Of a stretch of 7,997 nt of DNA, positions 1 to 7,357 are shown in pieces. A program made the translations under genes and the position numbers. Location of the stretch: positions 1 to 7,997 of the forward strand of contig JABMRP010000266.1 of assembly GCA_013202535.1 (NCBI GenBank). The letters are read 5' to 3'. Within the stretch, counting starts at the first letter, position 1. Every line of letters begins with the position of its first letter. The stretch comes from Planctomycetota bacterium (lineage in GTDB: Bacteria; Planctomycetota; Planctomycetia; Pirellulales; Thermoguttaceae). The notes under the pieces are model-generated. The model saw nothing but the letters and a program-made list of their open reading frames with translations, had not been told where the DNA came from and made no database searches.

Positions 1-67
1 GTCAGGACCCTTTTGTGCGAAGCACCCTCCGGGCCGTTCCGGCAAAAGGGTCCTGACCCCTTTTTCG
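1..67. repeat. REP-like palindromic element, left edge cut by window start
   Basis: Bases 1-15 (GTCAGGACCCTTTTG) and 43-57 are perfect reverse complements, forming a 15-bp stem. The 27-nt centre contains a second small hairpin (GTGC-GAA-GCAC at 15-25) and a CCGG...CCGG pair (29-32 and 39-42), so the folded form would be branched. The right arm continues as CCCCTTTTTCG to about 67, and the matching left flank would lie outside the window. There is no T-tract placed as in an intrinsic terminator for the + strand gene. It resembles short dispersed palindromes of the REP or MITE type that I associate with planctomycete genomes. Only one copy is visible, so the repeat nature is inferred from structure. 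The + strand frame of the following dnaE2 gene stays open through it. Confidence 0.65.
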
Positions 68-94
68 ACCCTCTTCCCCAATGCCCAGCGGCAC

Positions 95-2512
95 ATGAAG
101 CCGGTCGAGGAGATGACCGCTCGGTTTGCGCGGTGTCCCGAGGCGATCCGCCGCACGGTCGAGATCGCCGACCGCTGTACGTTTTCGCTCGACCAGTTGC
201 GGTACGAATATCCCGAGGAACTGGCTCCGCCGGGCGAAACGCCGCGGGAGTATCTCACCCGGTTGACCCAAGCCGGCGCGAAGAAACGTTATCCACAGGG
301 TATCCCGGTCAAGGTGCGTAAGCTGCTGGAGCACGAGCTGCAACTGATCGGCGAGTTGCACTACGAAGCGTATTTTCTTACCGTATGGGACTTGGTCCGC
401 TTCGCCCGGAGTCGGAAAATTCTCTGCCAGGGGCGTGGTTCGGCGGCCAACTCGGCCGTCTGCTATTGCCTGGGCATCACGGCCGTCGACCCGGAACATG
501 CCGACGTGCTCTTCGAGCGGTTCGTCAGCCGCGAGCGCGACGAGGCGCCGGATATCGACGTCGATTTCGAGCACCAGCGGCGCGAAGAGGTGCTGCAATA
601 TCTGTACGAAAAATACGGCCGTGATCGGGCCGGCATGACCGCCGAGGTGATTACCTATCGCCCTCGGTCGGCCGTGCGCGACGTGGGCAAGGCGTTGGGG
701 TTCTCGCTGGATCGGGTCGACCGGCTGGCCAAGAGTATCGAACATTTCCACGGCGAGCCCGAGTTGGACCGCCGCTGCCGCGAGGCGGGCATCGATCCGC
801 AGTCGCACTCGGGCCGGCAACTGGTCGAGTTGGTGGATCAACTGGTTGGCTTCCCCCGCCATCTCTCGCAGCACACCGGCGGCATGGTGATGACCCGGGG
901 GCCGCTGTGCGAAATGGTGCCGATCGAAAACGCGGCCATGCCCGACCGGACCGTCATCCAGTGGAACAAAGACGACCTGGACGAGTTGGGGATCCTCAAA
1001 GTCGACTGCCTGGCGTTGGGAATGCTGTCGGCCATCCACCGCTGTTTCGATTTGGTCCAGCGACATCACGACCGCCGGCTGACGCTGGCCAATGTCCCGG
1101 CCGATGACCGCCGCGTGTACGACATGATCTGCCGGGCCGACACGATGGGCGTGTTCCAGATCGAAAGCCGCGCCCAGATGAGCATGCTCCCACGGCTGCG
1201 TCCGCGATGTTTTTACGATCTGGTGATCGAAGTGGCCATCGTGCGCCCCGGGCCGATCCAGGGCAATATGGTCCACCCCTATCTGCGGCGGCGCAACGGC
1301 GACGAGCCGGTCGCGTATCCCAACGACGCGATCCGCCGGGTGTTGGAGAAGACGCTCGGCGTGCCGCTGTTTCAGGAGCAGGCGATGCGGCTGGCCGTGG
1401 TGGCCGCGGGTTTCACGCCCGGCGAGGCCGACCAACTTCGCCGCGCGATGGGCGCCTGGCGACGGCCCGGGGTGATCGACGCCTTTCACGAGAAGCTGAT
1501 CCGCGGGATGCGGGCCACTGGGCTGTCGGATGAATACGCCGAGGCCGTGTTTCGGCAGATCCGCGGGTTCGGCGATTACGGGTTTCCCGAGTCGCACGCC
1601 GCCAGTTTTGCCCTGTTGGTCTACGTGTCGGCCTGGCTGAAACACCACTATCCGGCCGCCTTCACCGCGGCCCTGCTCAACAGCCAGCCGATGGGGTTTT
1701 ACGCTCCGGCCCAATTGGTTCGCAACGCCCGGGAGCACGGTGTCGAGGTGCTTCCGGTGGAGATCAACGCAAGCCACTGGGATTGCACGCTGGAGGGCTC
1801 GCCACCGGCGCTGCGACTGGGCTTTTGCATGGTGCATGGCCTGCCGGTTGCGCATGGCGAGAAGATCGTCGCGGCCCGCGGCGCTCGGCCGTTTCGCTCG
1901 GTCGAGGATTTCTCCCGGCGAACGCGATTGGGCCAGGCGACGATCACCCGGCTGGCTGATGCGGATGCGTTCGGCTCGCTGGCCGGTGATCGACGCGGCG
2001 CGCTTTGGCAGGCCTTGGGCCAATGCAACGAGGAGCGGCCCTTGTTCGACGGGCTCGATCCGCCCGAGGATCGGCCCCTGCAACTACCGGCCACCTCGGC
2101 GGTCGAGGACGTCTTGGCCGACTACCGGGCGACGGGTTTGTCGCTATCGGCGCATCCGATGGAGTTTCTCCGCGAGCACTTGGACGCCCTCGGTGCGGTG
2201 CCGGCGGATCGGCTGAAAAGTTGGCCCAACGGCAAACCGGTCCGCACGGCCGGCGTCGTGCTGGTGCGTCAGCGGCCCGGCACGGCCAAAGGGATTACGT
2301 TTGTAACGCTCGAAGACGAGACGGGCCAGGCCAATCTGATCATCCGCCCCGACATCTGGCGCCGCTATCGCCGCGCGGCCCTCGGCGCGACGGTCCTCCT
2401 GGCCAGTGGCCGTTTACAGCGTCAGGGCCGCGTGATCCACGTGCTGACCACGCGGCTGGAAAACCTCTCCGACCGCCTGCAATCGCTGGAGGGCCAATCG
2501 CGGGATTTTTGA
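95..2512 (+). CDS. dnaE2: Error-prone DNA polymerase III alpha subunit DnaE2 (ImuC), N-terminally incomplete
   Basis: This is a C-family DNA polymerase for SOS-associated translesion synthesis, normally acting with ImuA and ImuB. Residues are counted from the ATG at 95. The palm carries QGRGSAANSAVCY (112-124), PDIDVDF (152-158) and LKVDCLALGML (301-311), so D153, D155 and D304 are the likely metal-binding triad. QHTGGMVMTRGP, GVFQIESRAQM, VRPGPIQGNMVHPYLRRR and PMGFYAPAQLVRNAREHGVEV are typical of DnaE2. An OB-fold lies at about 715-790, and the C terminus ends in the family-typical SRDF. At 805 residues it is about 250 short of the usual 1,050-1,100, lacking the whole PHP domain. The ATG at 95 has no Shine-Dalgarno sequence. 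The in-frame residues just upstream (LFPNAQRH, 71-94) still match DnaE2, so 95 is the first ATG rather than the true start. The frame is open back to base 2, through the palindrome. Either the gene begins outside the window with an in-frame insertion, or it is a broken remnant. No imuA or imuB is visible. Confidence 0.9.
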   Translation: MKPVEEMTARFARCPEAIRRTVEIADRCTFSLDQLRYEYPEELAPPGETPREYLTRLTQAGAKKRYPQGIPVKVRKLLEHELQLIGELHYEAYFLTVWDLVRFARSRKILCQGRGSAANSAVCYCLGITAVDPEHADVLFERFVSRERDEAPDIDVDFEHQRREEVLQYLYEKYGRDRAGMTAEVITYRPRSAVRDVGKALGFSLDRVDRLAKSIEHFHGEPELDRRCREAGIDPQSHSGRQLVELVDQLVGFPRHLSQHTGGMVMTRGPLCEMVPIENAAMPDRTVIQWNKDDLDELGILKVDCLALGMLSAIHRCFDLVQRHHDRRLTLANVPADDRRVYDMICRADTMGVFQIESRAQMSMLPRLRPRCFYDLVIEVAIVRPGPIQGNMVHPYLRRRNGDEPVAYPNDAIRRVLEKTLGVPLFQEQAMRLAVVAAGFTPGEADQLRRAMGAWRRPGVIDAFHEKLIRGMRATGLSDEYAEAVFRQIRGFGDYGFPESHAASFALLVYVSAWLKHHYPAAFTAALLNSQPMGFYAPAQLVRNAREHGVEVLPVEINASHWDCTLEGSPPALRLGFCMVHGLPVAHGEKIVAARGARPFRSVEDFSRRTRLGQATITRLADADAFGSLAGDRRGALWQALGQCNEERPLFDGLDPPEDRPLQLPATSAVEDVLADYRATGLSLSAHPMEFLREHLDALGAVPADRLKSWPNGKPVRTAGVVLVRQRPGTAKGITFVTLEDETGQANLIIRPDIWRRYRRAALGATVLLASGRLQRQGRVIHVLTTRLENLSDRLQSLEGQSRDF

Positions 2513-2540
2513 TAGGCCGGGTGCATCGCCGGGCCGACAA

Positions 2541-2549
2541 TGGTAGAAT
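2541..2549 (+). promoter_or_regulatory. Candidate extended -10 promoter for the lplT-plsC/aas operon
   Basis: TGG-TAGAAT in the 88-nt gap after dnaE2 fits an extended -10 element (TGn before a 5/6 match to TATAAT). Transcription would start near 2556, leaving a leader of about 45 nt before the ATG at 2601. I see no good -35 box 16-18 nt upstream. A GC-rich imperfect hairpin (GGCCGG...CCGGGCC, about 2515-2535) lies just upstream and could hinder read-through from dnaE2. The call is based on sequence match only. Confidence 0.35.
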
Positions 2550-2588
2550 CCAGGTCTTCACGGCACGGCTTGCGAGTTCTTCCCGGTC

Positions 2589-2594
2589 AAAGGG
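2589..2594 (+). promoter_or_regulatory. Shine-Dalgarno site deciding the 2601 start
   Basis: AAAGGG lies 6 nt before ATG 2601 and directly abuts the in-frame TTG at 2595. Normal spacing therefore favours the ATG and rejects the TTG. Confidence 0.6.
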
Positions 2595-2600
2595 TTGCGG

Positions 2601-4547
2601 ATGACGACGACGGTATCAGCGGCATGGACGGCCGACGGGGTTCGCGGGGAGAATGATCGCGAAGGCCTGGGTTCGCGGAGCTTCGTGGCCTTGCTGGCGG
2701 CCCAGTTTCTGTCGTCGGCCAACGACAACATGTTTCGCTGGCTGATGCTTCCGCTGGCCAAGTTTCTCGCCGGGCCGGAGCATGATTCGACGGCCGTGGC
2801 CCTCGGCCTGGCCTTCTCGGTTCTGCCGTTCCTCCTGTTTGCCGCACCGGCCGGTTACCTGGCCGACCGGTTCAGCAAGCGGAACGTCATCGTCGGGTGT
2901 CGCTTCTCGGAAATCCTCATCGTCGCCTTCGGCGTGGGGGCCATCGTCTGGGGGCAACTCTGGCTGCTCTACTTCTTGCTCGCGGTGATGAGCACCCAGG
3001 CCGCGCTGAGCGGACCGTCGAAGTACGGAAGTATCCCCGAGATGGTCTCCTCGGACCGGATTTCGGCGGCCAACGGCCTGATGGGGCTGGTGACCGTGTT
3101 GGGGATCGTGTTGGGCGTGGTGGCCGGCAATGTGCTGTCGCAGGTGACCACGCTGCCCGGCGACGCATCGCTGGCGCCGGGTCAATATCGCTGGTGGATT
3201 TCGGCGGCGGCCCTGTTGGCGGTCGGCGTCATGGGGTGGTCGGCCAGCCTGCTGATCAAGTCGCGGCCCGGCGCCGATCCGAGTCGAAAATTCCCGTTGA
3301 ACGCGCCCCGGCAAACCTACCGCGATCTGATGCTTCTGGCATCCAACGGACCGCTGCTTCGCGCGGCGTTGGGGGTGGCGTTCTTCTGGTCGCTGGGCAG
3401 CTTGGCCCAAGCCAACCTCGACCTGTTCGGCAGCGAAGAGATCGCCGGGGAGAAGCCCCGAGTCTACATCGGCGTCATGCTCGGCGTGATGGTCTTCGGT
3501 ACGGGGCTGGGAAGCTTCCTGGCGGGCATCTGGTCGAGACGAAGAATCGAACTGGGCCTGCTGCCGCTAGGCGCGGCGGCAATTTCCGCCGGAAGTCTGC
3601 TGATGTTCTTCCTGCCCACGCCGGTCGGCAATCCTTTGCACGCCGCCTACTGGTGGCCCTTGATCTGTCTGCTCGGGCTGGGGATCGGCGGAGGGCTGTT
3701 CAACGTACCGCTGCAAGCGTTTCTACAGCGATGCAGCCCGTATCGGGTCCGCGGCTCGATCTGGGCCGCCAACAATTTCCTCAGTTGCGCGGCCATGTTG
3801 GTCGCCTCGGGCGTGTTCTGGATTCTGGCCTCCATGCGGAATCTCGACGCCCGGACCATTTTCGTGCTCTGCGGCGTGGCGTCGGCCGGCGTGTTGATCT
3901 ACACGTTGCGCCAGGTCCCCCGCCCCACGGCGCGCGTGCTTCTCTGGTTGGCCGGCCGAACGGCCTACTGGACGTGCTGGCTCGCCACGCGGACGATCTA
4001 CCGGGTGCGTCACGAGGGCATGGAGAACCTGCCCGACTCCGGCGGCGTTCTGCTGGTGGCCAACCACGTCAGCTTCGTCGACGCCGTGCTCATCCAACTG
4101 CTCACCCGGCGGCGCCTGCGGCAGGTGGCTTTTTCCTCCTATGTCGATAACGTCTGGCTCCGCTGGGTATGCCGGGAAATGGGTGTCATTCCCATCTCCG
4201 ACGGCCGCAAGGCGATGGTCGGGGCCATTCGCGAGGCGCGCAGGGCATTGCGTCACGGAGACATTATCGGTATCTTTCCCGAAGGAAACATTACCCATAC
4301 CGGTCGCATCGAGCCCTTTCTGCCCGGCTTTCTCTCGATGCTCAAGGGGACCGACGCGCCGGTGGTGCCCGTGCATATCGACGGGCTGTGGGGGAGTATT
4401 TTCAGTTTCGAGGGTGGACGGTACTTCTGGAAATGGCCGCGAGGGTGGCGCCGCCGCGTAACGCTACGGATCGGCCCGCCCATCCACAACGCCGGCGACG
4501 CCGAGCAGGTTCGCCAAAACGTGATCGAACTGGGACCCAAACCATGA
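2601..4547 (+). CDS. LplT-like MFS lysophospholipid transporter fused to PlsC-type acyltransferase
   Basis: This is a predicted inner-membrane fusion protein of 648 residues. The N-terminal part (about 25-440) is a major facilitator of the LplT type. It has hydrophobic segments throughout, MFS motif A as GYLADRFSKR (85-94), and the GPSKYGSIPEM loop (138-148) typical of LplT and Aas-linked transporters. The C-terminal part (about 465-648) is a glycerophospholipid acyltransferase with the NHxxxxD box (NHVSFVD, catalytic H489 and D494), FPEGN (559-563) and VPVHIDG (589-595). The likely role is flipping lysophospholipids inward and re-acylating them, as LplT and the acyltransferase half of Aas do in Escherichia coli. 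I chose ATG 2601 because AAAGGG (2589-2594) sits 6 nt upstream; a TTG at 2595 is in frame but too close to that site. The stop overlaps the next start (ATGA). Both catalytic boxes are intact. Substrate choice is inferred from family and context. Confidence 0.85.
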   Translation: MTTTVSAAWTADGVRGENDREGLGSRSFVALLAAQFLSSANDNMFRWLMLPLAKFLAGPEHDSTAVALGLAFSVLPFLLFAAPAGYLADRFSKRNVIVGCRFSEILIVAFGVGAIVWGQLWLLYFLLAVMSTQAALSGPSKYGSIPEMVSSDRISAANGLMGLVTVLGIVLGVVAGNVLSQVTTLPGDASLAPGQYRWWISAAALLAVGVMGWSASLLIKSRPGADPSRKFPLNAPRQTYRDLMLLASNGPLLRAALGVAFFWSLGSLAQANLDLFGSEEIAGEKPRVYIGVMLGVMVFGTGLGSFLAGIWSRRRIELGLLPLGAAAISAGSLLMFFLPTPVGNPLHAAYWWPLICLLGLGIGGGLFNVPLQAFLQRCSPYRVRGSIWAANNFLSCAAMLVASGVFWILASMRNLDARTIFVLCGVASAGVLIYTLRQVPRPTARVLLWLAGRTAYWTCWLATRTIYRVRHEGMENLPDSGGVLLVANHVSFVDAVLIQLLTRRRLRQVAFSSYVDNVWLRWVCREMGVIPISDGRKAMVGAIREARRALRHGDIIGIFPEGNITHTGRIEPFLPGFLSMLKGTDAPVVPVHIDGLWGSIFSFEGGRYFWKWPRGWRRRVTLRIGPPIHNAGDAEQVRQNVIELGPKP

Positions 4548-6163
4548 GCCAGCCAAACAGACCGGACCAAGACGTATCGGAAATGGCCCTGCCTCGCCAG
4601 TTTCTGCGGATGTGCCGGGCGAACATGCGGCGGTCGAAGGTGGCCGATTCGATGGGCGCCGATCTGACCGGGGCCGATATGCTGACCCGGGCGCTGATCT
4701 TCCGTCGGCTCTTGCGTCGCGAGGTGCTGGCCGAGGACGAGCAATATGTCGGCGTCCTGTTGCCGCCCACCGTGCCCGCCGTGCTGGCCAATATCGGCCT
4801 GACGCTCAGCGGCCGGGTGGCGGTGAATCTCAACTATACCGTTTCCGCCGAGGTGATGAACGACTGCATCGCCCAGTGCGGCATCCGCCACGTGCTAACC
4901 AGCCGCAAGGTGATGCAGAAGCTCAATCTGAACATCGACGCCGAACTCGTTTGCCTGGAAGACATCCGCGAGAAGGTCACCTGGCTCGACAAACTCGTCG
5001 GCGCGTTTCAGGCACGCCTGGCACCGGTGAGCCTTCTGGAACGCCGCTTCGGGCTCGACCGGATCAAGCCCGACGACGTGCTCACGGTGATCTTTACCAG
5101 CGGTTCGACGGGCCGGCCCAAAGGGGTCGTGCTCACCTACGACAACATCGGCTCCAACCTCAAGGCGTTCAACGATTACATCGATCTGCGCGCCGACGAC
5201 GTGATGGCGGGAGTCCTGCCGCTGTTCCACTCGTTCGGCTATACGGTGACCATGTGGTTGGCCCTGGCGCTGGAGCCCAAGGTCGCTTTCCATTTCGACC
5301 CGCGGGGGGCGCGTGCGGTGGGCAAACTCTGCCGCGAGCAGGGCGCTACGATCCTGATCGCCACGGCGACGTTTCTGCGGATGTACCTGCGACGTTGCTC
5401 GGCCGAGGATTTCCACGCGCTGGACGTGGTGATTGCCGGGGCCGAGAAACTGCCCCGCGAGTTGATGGCGGCCTTCGAGAAGAAATTCAACGTGCGGCCG
5501 TTGGAAGGCTACGGCACGACCGAACTCTCGCCGGTCGTCTCCTGCAACCTGCCCGCCAACCGGAGCAAGTCGGGCCGAACCGACCAACTCCGCGAGGGAA
5601 GCGTGGGAAGACCGCTGCCGGGAATCGCCGCCAAGATCGTCGACCCCGAGACGGGCGAAGACCTGGGGGTCGACAAATCGGGTATGCTGCTGATCCAAGG
5701 GCCCAACGTCATGCAAGGCTATCTCGGCCGGGCGGATCTCACCGCCGAGGTGCTCCAGGACGGCTGGTATACCACGGGCGACATCGGCATGATCGATGCC
5801 GACGGGTTCATCCACATCACCGGCCGGCAGAGCCGTTTCTCGAAGATTGGCGGCGAGATGGTGCCGCATATTCGCGTCGAAGAGGCGCTGGTCGAGGCCT
5901 TGGCGATGGACGAAGAAGAACTGCACCTCTGCGTGGCCGGGGTCCCCGATCCCAAGAAAGGGGAACGGCTGGTCGTGTTACACACGGGGCTGTCCCAAAC
6001 GCCGGAGGAGGTCTGTCGCGCGCTTGCGGAGGCCGGTCTACCGCCCCTCTGGATCCCCTCGCGCGACAGCTTCCGCCAGATCGCCGAGATTCCCGTCCTG
6101 GGCACCGGCAAACTCGATCTACGCGCGATGAAAACCCTCGCCCGCGAGATGTTCGATTCCTGA
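4544..6163 (+). CDS. Acyl-ACP synthetase / AMP-dependent ligase (Aas C-terminal type)
   Basis: This 539-residue adenylate-forming enzyme would activate a fatty acid with ATP to acyl-AMP and pass it to ACP (or CoA). Motifs in order are the P-loop-like TSGSTGRPKG (185-194), YGTTELSP (323-330), the ATP-ribose-binding TGD (411-413), the hinge GRQSRFSKIGGE (427-438) and the catalytic lysine in GTGKLDL (520-526, K523). The segment LPPTVPAVLANIGLTLSGRVAVNLNYT, and SKIGGEMVP in place of a CoA-ligase-type hinge, resemble the synthetase half of Aas (2-acylglycerophosphoethanolamine acyltransferase/acyl-ACP synthetase). The ATG at 4544 overlaps the TGA of the preceding gene by 4 bp, so translation is probably coupled; the only Shine-Dalgarno-like bases are a weak GGGA 8 nt upstream. 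The reading frame is open further upstream, but that stretch lies inside the acyltransferase gene and is not coding. The neighbour supplies the transporter and acyltransferase. A general acyl-CoA ligase is the alternative reading. Confidence 0.87.
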   Translation: MSQPNRPDQDVSEMALPRQFLRMCRANMRRSKVADSMGADLTGADMLTRALIFRRLLRREVLAEDEQYVGVLLPPTVPAVLANIGLTLSGRVAVNLNYTVSAEVMNDCIAQCGIRHVLTSRKVMQKLNLNIDAELVCLEDIREKVTWLDKLVGAFQARLAPVSLLERRFGLDRIKPDDVLTVIFTSGSTGRPKGVVLTYDNIGSNLKAFNDYIDLRADDVMAGVLPLFHSFGYTVTMWLALALEPKVAFHFDPRGARAVGKLCREQGATILIATATFLRMYLRRCSAEDFHALDVVIAGAEKLPRELMAAFEKKFNVRPLEGYGTTELSPVVSCNLPANRSKSGRTDQLREGSVGRPLPGIAAKIVDPETGEDLGVDKSGMLLIQGPNVMQGYLGRADLTAEVLQDGWYTTGDIGMIDADGFIHITGRQSRFSKIGGEMVPHIRVEEALVEALAMDEEELHLCVAGVPDPKKGERLVVLHTGLSQTPEEVCRALAEAGLPPLWIPSRDSFRQIAEIPVLGTGKLDLRAMKTLAREMFDS

Positions 6164-6174
6164 GCGGTCGCTGC

Positions 6175-6867
6175 TCAGCCGTGGATTCGCAGCGCCACTT
6201 CGGCGACGCGGCGGCCGAGGTTCTTCGCCGTGGTCATGCCGTATTGGTCTTCGGTCACGCCGCCGGGGGCGCCGCTCCAGACGGTGCCGCCCCAGTGACC
6301 GCCGGGCTTGGCATCGCCCACCACGATCATCTGCTGGCCCAACAGGCATGTGTGGACCGAGCGGATGGTCAGTTCCTGGCCGCCGTTGCGTCCACCGCCG
6401 CAGGCGATCACGCCGCCCACCTTGTCACCCAGCCCAAAATTCCGGCGAAACACGTTGCAGCGGTCCAGGAAGGCCTTGCACAGAAAGCTCATGTTGCCGA
6501 AGTAGACCGGCGTGCCGATGATAATACCGCCCACCTTCGCATCGGCGAGCACCGGCACCAGCTTGGGAAAATCGTCCCGCTCCCCCGGCTCCAACGCCAC
6601 CCCCGCCGCCGGCTCACCCGGAATCCGCAGCCCGGCCAGTTCGATCAACTCGACCTCAACGCCCGCCTCCTTCGCCGCCTCCAGAGCAACCGCCAGAGCC
6701 GTTGCCGTACTTTTCCCTTTCCGCGGGCTGCAACAGATGCCCACGATCTTGACCGTCGCCGAAGTTTCTTCCGAATCTTCCGCCAAAGCCGCATGGGTCC
6801 CCGCACTTACCGCGGCCACCGTTCCGGCGGTGCCGAGGAACTTACGACGGGTTACTTTGGATGGCAT
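6175..6867 (-). CDS. Tat-exported flavodoxin-fold NAD(P)H-dependent FMN oxidoreductase
   Basis: The 230-residue protein begins with a twin-arginine signal: TRRKFLGT (6-13), an alanine-rich h-region and a likely signal peptidase site after ALA (27-29). The mature part is a flavodoxin-like fold. SPRKGKST (47-54) forms the FMN phosphate-binding loop, and GTPVYFGNMS (118-127) is the second flavin-contact loop of the NADPH-dependent FMN reductase / iron-sulfur flavoprotein superfamily. The region where iron-sulfur flavoproteins carry their cysteine cluster (about 82-99) has no cysteine, so a 4Fe-4S centre there is unlikely. Tat export fits a protein that folds around FMN in the cytoplasm. I chose ATG 6867 because AAAGGAG (6877-6883) lies 9 nt upstream. 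An ATG at 6894 is in frame, would overlap the RES-toxin stop as ATGA and would add nine residues before the signal. The electron donor and target are unknown. Confidence 0.83.
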   Translation of the reverse strand: MPSKVTRRKFLGTAGTVAAVSAGTHAALAEDSEETSATVKIVGICCSPRKGKSTATALAVALEAAKEAGVEVELIELAGLRIPGEPAAGVALEPGERDDFPKLVPVLADAKVGGIIIGTPVYFGNMSFLCKAFLDRCNVFRRNFGLGDKVGGVIACGGGRNGGQELTIRSVHTCLLGQQMIVVGDAKPGGHWGGTVWSGAPGGVTEDQYGMTTAKNLGRRVAEVALRIHG

Positions 6868-6876
6868 GGTTGTGCT

Positions 6877-6883
6877 CTCCTTT
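6877..6883 (-). promoter_or_regulatory. Strong Shine-Dalgarno site deciding the 6867 start
   Basis: On the minus strand AAAGGAG is followed by 9 nt and ATG 6867. It lies just after the RES-toxin stop codon (6891-6893) and makes 6867 a better start than the upstream ATGs at 6894 and 6891. Confidence 0.6.
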
Positions 6884-6890
6884 GTCGGCA

Positions 6891-7355
6891 TCATTTGCCA
6901 AACATTCTTGGGTCAAAATGAAACGGCTGGCCATTCTCTACCTTGAGTTTCCTGAACTCCCGATGCGCGGGATTCAGAAGGATGTTTTTCTCCAGCGAAT
7001 TGATCGCGGAAGGGACGATCAGGACCAGTGACGTCTGCCCCCGGAGCCAATCCGTGCCCATGGTCTGCAACTCGGCGAGTGCGGGATATTCGCGCCAATT
7101 TCGCGGTAGGTCGGATGCTTTGATTTCTTCCGCCGATATCGAGTCCGGGAGTTTGCCGCGGACGGATATCAGGTCGGCAGGTATGATTCCAGGCGAAACA
7201 TGCACAAACAGTTCAAGTGCCGCAAGCGATAGGTTTTCGGACGCGTAGATCATCGCGCGCCCTTTATGATTCCATCGCCCACCGGTCTTCTCGGCGCCGC
7301 CGCCGGTGAACGCGGACGTCTCGTACTTCGACCGGCATATTCGCCAAACATCCAT
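6891..7355 (-). CDS. RES-domain toxin (NAD+-consuming), Res of a Xre/Res toxin-antitoxin pair
   Basis: This is a 154-residue RES-family protein. Characterised members break down NAD+ (phosphorolysis in MbcT; NAD+ depletion in Res toxins), which stops growth or kills the cell. The conserved residues are visible: GGRWN with R27, Y37 in MIYAS, E48 in LAALEL and S116 in LIVPSAI, followed by the family-typical ILLNPAHREF (125-134). The length is normal for the family. The antitoxin gene lies immediately upstream in the same direction, with its TGA only 2 nt before ATG 7355. A TTG at 7361 is also in frame and would overlap the antitoxin stop by one step. Either start gives coupled translation, and I prefer the ATG. 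No frameshift or missing catalytic residue is apparent, so the toxin is likely functional. Activity itself is inferred from the family. Confidence 0.9.
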   Translation of the reverse strand: MDVWRICRSKYETSAFTGGGAEKTGGRWNHKGRAMIYASENLSLAALELFVHVSPGIIPADLISVRGKLPDSISAEEIKASDLPRNWREYPALAELQTMGTDWLRGQTSLVLIVPSAINSLEKNILLNPAHREFRKLKVENGQPFHFDPRMFGK

Positions 7356-7357
7356 GG

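Noticed and set aside
1..57. Terminator for a gene entering from the left
   Set aside because: The T-runs lie inside the stem or 3 nt after CCCC rather than directly after a stem in terminator fashion, and the inner hairpins point to a REP-like element instead.
2..2083. A 693-codon open frame on the minus strand opposite dnaE2
   Set aside because: Its translation is rich in H, R, Q, G and P with no recognisable domain, as expected for the antisense of a GC-rich gene. The + strand frame has clear polymerase motifs.
2616..3410. Minus-strand open frame within the transporter gene
   Set aside because: The translation is Q-, H- and R-rich without motifs, while the opposite strand encodes obvious membrane segments.
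4612..6921. A 769-codon open frame on the + strand in another frame, spanning the synthetase and the antisense of the flavoprotein
   Set aside because: It crosses two genuine convergent genes, has low-complexity arginine- and glycine-rich composition and no domain. It is a GC-driven shadow.
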